DNA from: Liolophura sinensis
Taxonomy: Eukaryota; Mollusca; Polyplacophora; Chitonida; Chitonidae
Direction: 5' to 3'
Length of the DNA stretch: 60,000 nucleotides
NCBI RefSeq assembly: GCF_032854445.1
Contig: NC_088295.1
Coordinates: 78,460,028 to 78,520,027 of the forward strand
Of the stretch, positions 57,001 through 60,000 are shown in pieces (positions within the stretch are counted from its first letter, which is position 1; every line of letters begins with the position of its first letter). Under the pieces are notes generated by a model, which had not been told where the DNA came from, did no database searches, and saw only the letters and a list, made by a program, of their open reading frames with translations. A program made the translations under genes and the position numbers.

Positions 57001-58612
57001 TGGAATACACTGCCAATAGTGCTGCTAGAACTGTTGGTGATCACTGTCTTCCCCCAATTCTCCCGGGTTCTGCCCGGCTCCCTCCCACCATAGTCTCTCC
57101 ATAAATACCAATCAAATAAATGAATAAATCCTCTCGCCAATATGACATAACCTGTAGGTCACATGGCGAAAATTGCTTAGGGTACTTGTCATAGATTGGT
57201 GGTTTGCACCGGACACTCCCATCGTTGAAGTGAAATATTCTTGAAAACGGCATTGAGACCCAAACTCTAAACCCTAAATGTGATTAACAAGACTAAGTGA
57301 AGTTGCCGATTGTATGGAAATCATTTAGGTAATAAAATTTTTCACTTTTGTCACTCAAAGCTATTAAAATCAAAGTCTGCAAAACTTATCTGTGTATTTG
57401 CAGAAGCGAGCTATAGTAAGTGTAACAGAACAGTAACTTCCGGTTCCGGTCTGCTTTCGCCAATCAGGATGCTGGATTATGAGCCATGTGCAGAGTATCG
57501 CTCAAACTACTACTTCCCATGCAGCTCAAGGGGAAACTATTACATCAGTTCTCAAGACTGCCGTGTGTACTTTGACCTACCAGAGGGATACATCGTTCAC
57601 TTAGAGAAAAGTCCATACATGGATGTTAGCGGTAATGATTATCTGCTGATCTACGACGGACTTACTACACAAGACAACCTCCTTTTCAAGTAAGTTCATT
57701 TACAATTGGACATGGTTGTTGTATTTTAGGATATTTTATATGAACTAAAGGAATAAGCATCGGAATATATCAGGAAATTTCAACGGAGAAAATCATGAAC
57801 TATACAACTCAAAGTGCTCGCTATGTTTTTATCGGTATTTTATCCACAGCTGTGGTGGTAAAACCGTTTCTTACATTTCAAAGTCAGAAATTGTATTCTA
57901 TTATCAAATAAATGTCACTGGTCTTCTCCTTTCACAAGTTTGACATACAAAACCATAAGAGCTCAGCCCAAGACGGAGTTCCCTTATGTGAATTTCAACA
58001 GCAGAACAAATCGTCTGCTCGTTCGGTTTACATCTGACGATGAAAGCGGATCCCGGGGATACACCATCAAATATTCAGGTAATTGTGACATGAAATGAAA
58101 CATAGCCCACAGTGAGCACATCACCTGGTGAGCAAATAGCCTGGTGAGCAGGTTTTTTGGTGAACAGGTTGTCTGTTGATCAGGTTTTCCAGTGATCAGA
58201 ACATCTGACGAGCAGATCGCTTTGTGATCAGAATGCCTGGCGAGCAGACCTCCTAGTGAGCAGATTATGGACTGTCCCTAAGAAAATACTGTCTGCGATA
58301 CTTTATTCTGGCGAAACGTGCAGTTAACCACTTGTAAACGATGACGTATCTTGATATCATAAAGAAGTAATGTTGAAGTGAATATCCACTGTATCTCCGT
58401 CTTTTTTTGCGCAGTTATCCGGTCAGACGGCTGCGCCGATCCACCCGCCTATCCCAAGTATGGGTGGCAACAGACGTCTCGTGACGGCGGTCCATACCGT
58501 GATGGTGATCGAATTCGGTACGGTTGTCAAGAAACGTTCAATCTGACTGGCGAGTTCCTTGTCTGTAACGGCAGCCATCACCAGTGGACCGGATCCAATT
58601 CCATTTGCACAG
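35988..58612 (+). CDS. CUB and Sushi (CCP) multidomain protein, 5' part, 20 exons, probably continues right
   Basis: A signal-peptide exon is followed by 19 exons that chain with consistent phases into about 1,132 codons without a stop. The order is CUB1, CUB2, CCP1, CUB3, CUB4, CUB5, CCP2, CUB6, CCP3, CUB7, CCP4. CUB domains are beta-sandwich interaction modules; CCP (Sushi) domains are typical of complement regulators. Alternating arrays of the two are known from CSMD-type proteins, so a secreted or membrane-anchored recognition or complement-regulatory role is plausible. Every domain is bounded by phase-1 introns and each CUB is split once, in phase 2, after the YDG-type strand. The last exon either splices on through a weak GTCTGT donor or stops at TAG 58618-58620; a candidate next exon at 59971 favours splicing. 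Confidence 0.87.
36067..39551 (+). other. Intron 1 of CUB-Sushi gene
   Basis: This 3.5-kb intron holds a SINE-A tail fragment near 36.64 kb, a 1.3-kb element with inverted-repeat arms (37,881-39,175), and a degraded SINE-like segment near 39.43-39.53 kb. Open frames in it, including a 160-codon minus-strand one inside the inverted-repeat element, show no recognisable domain. Confidence 0.6.
37881..39175. mobile_element. 1.3-kb element with about 180-bp inverted-repeat arms
   Basis: Left arm 37,881-38,061 and right arm 39,003-39,175 are reverse complements over nearly their whole length (for example GGAAGGGGATATCC and GTGTCTACCGACATTCGGC), at roughly 85-90% identity by eye. The 940-bp centre includes a strong hairpin at 38,135-38,205. 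No transposase was recognised, so a non-autonomous or foldback element is likely. Confidence 0.75.
39552..40794 (+). CDS. CUB1 (CUB-Sushi exons 2-3)
   Basis: Exons are 39552-39789 and 40670-40794. The first half shows IENCDMD, GLVSSPSYGESY, FQCFWRVTV, a hydrophobic strand KVVFHSPFDI and YDYLYIYDGPG. The second half shows RRLPEPFTTTGNSLYVFF and GGKGFSFSFT. The first Cys pair is present, and the second Cys pair of canonical CUBs is absent. Exon 3 has an inverted paralogous copy of identical length at 33411-33535. A minisatellite follows exon 3 in the intron. Confidence 0.88.
40850..41440 (+). repeat. Degenerate minisatellite after CUB1 exon 3
   Basis: Repeated units of the form CTGATATCACTGAGATTC plus AATCTAAGCACACC recur at roughly 40-45 bp with considerable divergence. 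The array starts about 55 bases after the exon 3 donor. A related, more regular array occurs in inverted orientation after the orphan exon copy at 33.4 kb. Confidence 0.75.
42248..43516 (+). CDS. CUB2, without Cys (CUB-Sushi exons 4-5)
   Basis: Exons are 42248-42470 and 43380-43516. The first half reads EVMEGLITNPGYPAKYLP, AWGILVPQGLDIQLKF and GDHLSIYKGDS; the second reads LTRKSQDHRYSPPSE, NIFITGHKAYITLETF and GRVAIHYR. No Cys occurs in the domain, so the fold would lack disulfides. The acceptor is GGCTAG. The end of exon 4 is tandemly repeated 66 bp downstream with a second donor. A full-length SINE-A lies in the intron. Confidence 0.85.
42488..42536 (+). pseudogene. Tandem copy of the end of CUB2 exon 4 with a second donor
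   Basis: Shifted 66 bp from the end of exon 4, the segment reads YIYKGDSGIEFSLMRR, matching IYKGDSANDSSLVWR of the exon, and again ends AG|GTAT. Reading continues in frame through the first donor, so use of the second donor would add exactly 22 codons. A third, weaker echo (SISERNSSSVSS) follows. Confidence 0.65.
42604..42850 (+). repeat. Roughly 20-bp minisatellite after CUB2 exon 4
   Basis: TATGAGAACG with variable spacers (TTCAGTC, TTTGGTT, CTCAGTT, ATCGGTC) recurs about a dozen times. It begins about 130 bp beyond the exon 4 donor. Confidence 0.8.
43036..43301 (-). mobile_element. SINE-A, full length, with 13-bp target-site duplication
   Basis: This is the same family as the copy at 13,975. 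The duplication CTATACTCATTGA flanks it at 43023-43035 and 43302-43314. The head reads TGGCTCAGTTGGTTAGCGCG. It lies in the intron between CUB2 halves, antisense to the gene. Confidence 0.93.
43764..43967 (+). CDS. CCP1 / Sushi domain (CUB-Sushi exon 6)
   Basis: A single phase 1-1 exon encodes one complete Sushi domain. Its four Cys lie in SVCPSI, FSCDAGYKLLG, LMCVPD and PVCK, and a Trp before the last Cys (YWDGEIPVC) is typical. The spacing matches the CCP consensus, including HGSIQYSSSG before the second Cys. The domain is usually a protein-protein interaction module in complement regulators. Confidence 0.92.
44592..45476 (+). CDS. CUB3 (CUB-Sushi exons 7-8)
   Basis: Exons are 44592-44820 and 45364-45476. 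The first half shows TDCSYNI, GAVSSPGYPNSYQADTDCSW, QIELTFSMPFG and LYLYDGG; the second shows LTGELRPVVPVSPSNQLLL, HFRANGSSSG and GFSFTYS. The first Cys pair is present, and no second pair is seen. The intron between them holds no clear gene feature apart from a degenerate repeat-like stretch near 45.09-45.29 kb. Confidence 0.9.
45877..51230 (+). CDS. CUB4 (CUB-Sushi exons 9-10) split by a 5-kb minisatellite intron
   Basis: Exons are 45877-46114 and 51136-51230. The first half shows ARCGQRFSGSLSGTITSPGHPGP, RCHWSVTVPEGYIIQL and LRVWYDP; the second shows KQFVSFANQMRIELDTS and PAFELSYV. Phase-2 to phase-2 joining gives Trp at the junction. The second half is shorter than in the other CUBs. The intervening 5,021-bp intron is almost filled by tandem repeats and contains a decayed copy of part of exon 11. 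Confidence 0.8.
46505..49310 (+). repeat. 57-bp minisatellite, about 50 copies
   Basis: The unit begins TTGATTATGCCTTTTCCATT, continues with a CT-rich part and CTGTAAGTGTCATTGG, and ends with an (AC)n stretch. Long units are 57 bp and short ones 53 bp. Because 57 is divisible by three, both strands stay open in one frame (19-residue repeats such as MPFPFPHPPVSVIG on plus). These open frames are a by-product, not genes. Variant units recur in the same order about 796 bp apart (for example at 47421 and 48217), showing higher-order duplication. Confidence 0.95.
49311..49850 (+). repeat. 109-bp tandem repeat, derivative of the 57-bp array
   Basis: Units start AATACAGCTCCATTATGCC at 49601, 49710 and 49819, exactly 109 bp apart; less regular units precede them. 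Each contains the CTGTAAGTGTCATTGG element of the 57-bp array, so the 109-bp unit looks like two diverged monomers amplified together. Confidence 0.9.
49850..49960 (+). pseudogene. Decayed copy of the 3' half of CUB5 exon 11
   Basis: About 110 bp match 51672-51780, including TTGACC-GTAT, TCAGTG and GAG-TGCTCAACGGAAC, and end in AATTTGCCAA. The donor GT of exon 11 is GC here (GCCAA|GCTACT), so it cannot splice normally. It sits upstream of its parent, at the right end of the minisatellite in the intron between exons 9 and 10. Confidence 0.75.
50010..50240 (+). repeat. Degenerate outer copies of the 57-bp minisatellite
   Basis: CTCCATTATTCCTTTTCCATTT-type units recur at about 50-55-bp spacing with many changes. 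This is the older edge of the array, to the right of the decayed CUB exon copy. Confidence 0.65.
51025..51090 (-). mobile_element. Possible tRNA-derived fragment
   Basis: The minus strand reads GTCGTGGCCGAGTGGTGAAA, resembling the 5' half of a Leu/Ser-type tRNA, but no good B box or closing stem was found. It lies just before CUB-Sushi exon 10. Confidence 0.35.
51564..52149 (+). CDS. CUB5, without Cys (CUB-Sushi exons 11-12)
   Basis: Exons are 51564-51780 and 52037-52149. The first half shows EGILQTPNYPEGSI, LWWNLTAPVGHRFTFQLFD and FFELLNGTLVEF; the second shows ITRRRNQNKEINVDSSTG, VYIKMITKDGPKAKIRFK. The acceptor was set at 51561-51563 (TAG) because the later CAG at 51578 would break the frame. 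Like CUB2, it has no Cys. A 132-bp tandem repeat follows exon 12. Confidence 0.85.
52200..52690 (+). repeat. Roughly 132-bp tandem repeat after CUB5 exon 12
   Basis: CAGATAAACTTTGCACACAG recurs at 52395 and 52528, and a diverged unit starts at 52660. The units share GCCACCTGTTGGGAAACAA and ATAAAAACGGAACC. A degraded partial unit precedes them. Confidence 0.85.
53548..53751 (+). CDS. CCP2 / Sushi domain (CUB-Sushi exon 13)
   Basis: A single phase 1-1 exon, 204 bases long like CCP1. The four Cys lie in SQCPPLFLDG, ISCDSGQTLSG, LTCGVT and ASCS, with a Trp before the last Cys (PAWDIREASC). The acceptor follows a long pyrimidine-rich tract, and the donor is GTAAGG. The equal length to CCP1 suggests duplication from a common exon. 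Confidence 0.92.
53877..54026 (+). repeat. 150-bp repeat, copy 1
   Basis: It contains GTTCCTGTATAAAGGGAAAA and ATTTTTGCAAATAACCAATC. A direct copy of the same length, roughly 94% identical by eye, lies at 55,771-55,920. They lie in the introns flanking CUB6. Confidence 0.88.
54209..55467 (+). CDS. CUB6 (CUB-Sushi exons 14-15)
   Basis: Exons are 54209-54419 and 55352-55467. The first half shows DYCSQMIQPINSTFGYVESAGYP, LICQVTINAPEGHVIAVRF and VRIYDGQE; the second shows LQRYKEVPSYKYVSNANSL, RVSFETKGDSGKGFRFVYQ. The first Cys pair is present and the second is absent. The intron contains a short inverted repeat (54,870-54,927 and 55,205-55,261). Confidence 0.9.
54870..55261. repeat. Inverted repeat pair in the CUB6 intron
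   Basis: Arms 54,870-54,927 and 55,205-55,261 share CTTTCGCTTTACATCACT and flanking bases in opposite orientation, with about 277 bp between them. Confidence 0.75.
55771..55920 (+). repeat. 150-bp repeat, copy 2
   Basis: It is the direct copy of 53,877-54,026, in the intron before CCP3. Both copies end at the same AATTCAG. Confidence 0.88.
56134..56658 (+). CDS. CCP3 / Sushi domain split over two exons (CUB-Sushi exons 16-17)
   Basis: Exons are 56134-56233 and 56528-56658. The four Cys lie in VCPHPGPSGTAQ, YTCPSGTLLIG, ITCLNS and PWCS, with Trp in AMWDYTVPWC. This is the only Sushi domain here interrupted by an intron (phase 2, donor GTAGCT). The acceptor of exon 17 is TAG at 56525-56527; the nearby CAG at 56532-56534 would give the wrong phase. 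A full-length SINE-A with a poly-T tail begins only about 25 bases after the exon 17 donor. Confidence 0.85.
56683..56951 (-). mobile_element. SINE-A, full length, with 11-bp target-site duplication
   Basis: The duplication CACTTCATTCT flanks it at 56672-56682 and 56952-56962. The tail is a long poly-T on the plus strand (poly-A of the element). It lies just after CUB-Sushi exon 17. The clean duplication and intact boxes suggest a recent insertion. Confidence 0.94.
57404..58078 (+). CDS. CUB7, extended and Cys-rich (CUB-Sushi exons 18-19)
   Basis: Exons are 57404-57689 and 57939-58078. The first half is longer than in the other CUBs, with an insert containing extra Cys (EPCAEYRSNYYFPCSSRGNY). 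The core motifs are SYSKCNRTV, DCRVYFDLPEGYIVHL and DYLLIYDGLTT. The second half shows FNSRTNRLLVRFTSDDESGSRGYTIKYS. The acceptor of exon 19 is AAG after a pyrimidine tract, which is less usual. An 18-19-bp minisatellite follows exon 19. Confidence 0.88.
58105..58268 (+). repeat. 18-19-bp minisatellite after CUB7 exon 19
   Basis: Short units such as CTGGTGAGCAGGTT, TGTTGATCAGGTT and TAGTGAGCAGATT recur about nine times. The array starts about 25 bases after the exon 19 donor. Confidence 0.75.
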
Positions 58613-58620
58613 GTCTGTAG
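58415..58620 (+). CDS. CCP4 / Sushi domain (CUB-Sushi exon 20), weak donor or stop at its end
   Basis: The exon has a strong acceptor (TTTTTTTGCGCAG). The four Cys lie in GCADPPAYPKYG, YGCQETFNLTG, LVCNGS and SICT, with Trp in HHQWTG. The exon can end at 58612 in phase 1 at a weak GTCTGT donor, or read through two more codons to a TAG at 58618-58620. Splicing is favoured because a matching phase-1 acceptor occurs at 59971 and no 3' UTR or polyadenylation site was recognised here. Confidence 0.85.
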
Positions 58621-58782
58621 GCCTACTGTATACTATTTCTGGATTGAAACTTGAAATTATCATCCGGTACTGAGTTTTATTATGCTATGTTTTTGGTTGA
58701 ACCACTTCCCAACTGGCAGAAGTACGTTTCGTTTAGGCCTTTATCTGGCGTGATGCATGTACATGTATATTGTGGTTCAGTT

Positions 58783-58960
58783 TATGCTGGCTTCCTCTCC
58801 AGCATAGAAGGTCTGTGTGTGTGTATAATGTGTGGGAATGTGTGTCTGCAACCTGCAGATAGTCATGACTTTTCCCATACTGGGCCTGGTTACCTCCCAC
58901 CATAGTGCTGGCCGCAGTTGTATAAGTGAAACACCAATCAAGTAAATAAATAAATAAACG
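58783..58960 (+). mobile_element. SINE-A, internally deleted, in the last intron
   Basis: TTATGCTGGCTTCCTCTCC, GGTTACCTCCCACCATAGTG and a tail CACCAATCAAGTAAATAAAT are present in order, with foreign sequence or divergence between them. It is not evidence for a 3' UTR. Confidence 0.65.
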
Positions 58961-59307
58961 TATACAGGGATCAGGTTGTTTGTCTGTCCGTCTGTTTTAT
59001 AACCATTATCTTGTCAACGCATGTCTGCCTGCAGTTATAACTAGATTTTCATGAAACTTAGTGGGCATGACAGAGACCACGTGAGGGGTGTGCATGCGCT
59101 ATTTAGTGGCGTCACACCAATTTTCCCTACAGTTTTTGTCATTTGAACATGGATACTTGTTACAGTTAAAACTCGTCCAGGCCCCTGGTTTTCACTTCTT
59201 GTTTATTCTTGTCTGGTTTACACATTTGCTGAGCTTTCTTAGGTTTGTTGACACCCCTCACCATGCTTTCATGAGACATGCTGTGTACATCAATGTAATT
59301 AAAGATG

Positions 59308-59490
59308 TACAGCATAGAGAGAGTAAAGCCAGAGCAGTGACGACAGTGTGATAGCTGGCAAATGGCCACACATACATGTGATGGGTGAAATACGGTCTCT
59401 TGTAAATTTGCCTCAGTTAGTTCTTTATTCTAACTATTCTTGTAAATGCATAAATGGTACCAACTTGTACACCCACTGGCAGCATGGTTT
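59308..59490 (+). repeat. Dispersed repeat R1, longest copy
   Basis: It reads AGCATAGAGAGAGTAAAGCC, GACGACAGTGTGATAGCTGG, AAATGGCCACA and GTGAAATACGGTCTCTTGT. Diverged copies lie at about 498-577, 737-868, 10,660-10,790 and 59,684-59,737. No tRNA-like box or target-site duplication was found, so its class is unknown. Confidence 0.7.
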
Positions 59491-59744
59491 AAGCAGAAAT
59501 AGGGAAAAGAATACAGTGGTGTTATTGCATTTTATTACGTGGTCTAGAATAACTCACAATGGTGTGTTGTCATCACATTTAATATACAATAACATTAGGC
59601 GAATGCAACGGGACCAGGCCTCGGGGATGCTTAGTCCACAAGCAGAATCTTGGTTTATGCAGGAATACAATATTATTACAGATGCATAGCATAGAGAGTA
59701 ATACCAGAGCAGCGACGACAGTGTGATAGCTGGTAGTGGTCACA

Positions 59745-59828
59745 TTAGACCGATGGTGCACATTAGATCTGTGATGCACATCAGACCTATGGGGTACATC
59801 AGATCTGTGGTGTATATTAAACCTGTGG
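59745..59828 (+). repeat. 18-bp tandem repeat
   Basis: Four and a half units of the form TTAGATCTGTGATGCACA are aligned at exactly 18-bp spacing, directly after a dispersed-repeat fragment. Confidence 0.8.
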
Positions 59829-59970
59829 GGGTGGGATCCTCGTAATCAACGCGCGTAGCCACCGCCTCATGCTGAAGTAGTTCTTGATTTCTGAACATCT
59901 GTAACTGGCGATCACGTTTTATGCACCACCTCAATTCTGTACAGTTGCTAGTGCCTGTTTCTTCCTACAG

Positions 59971-60000
59971 CTAGCCCTTATTACGAGAGGAGAATACAGG
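59971..60000 (+). CDS. Candidate next exon of CUB-Sushi gene, cut by the window edge
   Basis: A strong pyrimidine tract and CAG (59951-59970) precede an open phase-1 stretch reading ASPYYERRIQ to the edge. Its phase matches the CCP4 exon. Ten codons are too few to name a domain. Confidence 0.4.

Overview
This is animal genomic DNA: small exons with GT-AG borders, long introns, tRNA-derived SINEs and minisatellites. No bacterial or viral gene is recognisable. The two main SINE families resemble ones I associate with molluscs, so a lophotrochozoan, most likely a mollusc, is the best guess; this rests on recall, not on a search. All exon models below were built by reading splice sites, phases and domain motifs by eye.

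Positions 1-28,979 (minus strand) hold the 5' part of one large gene. After a signal-peptide exon at 28,979 I can chain 38 more exons (about 1,570 codons, every junction phase-compatible). They encode ten complete C-type lectin-like domains (CTLDs) and the start of an eleventh, separated by short Thr/Pro-rich linkers. The 3' end lies beyond position 1. The layout recalls mannose-receptor-type multi-CTLD proteins, but no ricin-B or fibronectin-II domain precedes the first CTLD. Sugar-binding motifs differ between domains (EPN, QPN, QPD or none).

Positions 28,980-35,987 are intergenic between two divergently oriented genes. They hold SINEs, degenerate tandem repeats and one orphan minus-strand copy of a CUB exon, but no gene I can support.

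Positions 35,988 to the right edge (plus strand) hold a second secreted or ectodomain gene. It starts with a signal-peptide exon and continues through 19 further exons (about 1,130 codons) in the order CUB1-CUB2-CCP1-CUB3-CUB4-CUB5-CCP2-CUB6-CCP3-CUB7-CCP4. This is the CUB-plus-Sushi layout seen in CSMD-like proteins. A probable next exon starts at 59,971, so the gene runs off the window. Introns 3, 4, 9, 12 and 19 carry minisatellites, including a roughly 50-copy 57-bp array, and three duplicated CUB exon pieces occur in or near the gene.

Taken together, a lectin-type recognition protein and a complement-control-type protein lie head to head about 7 kb apart. A shared role in surface recognition or innate immunity is an inference from domain content only.
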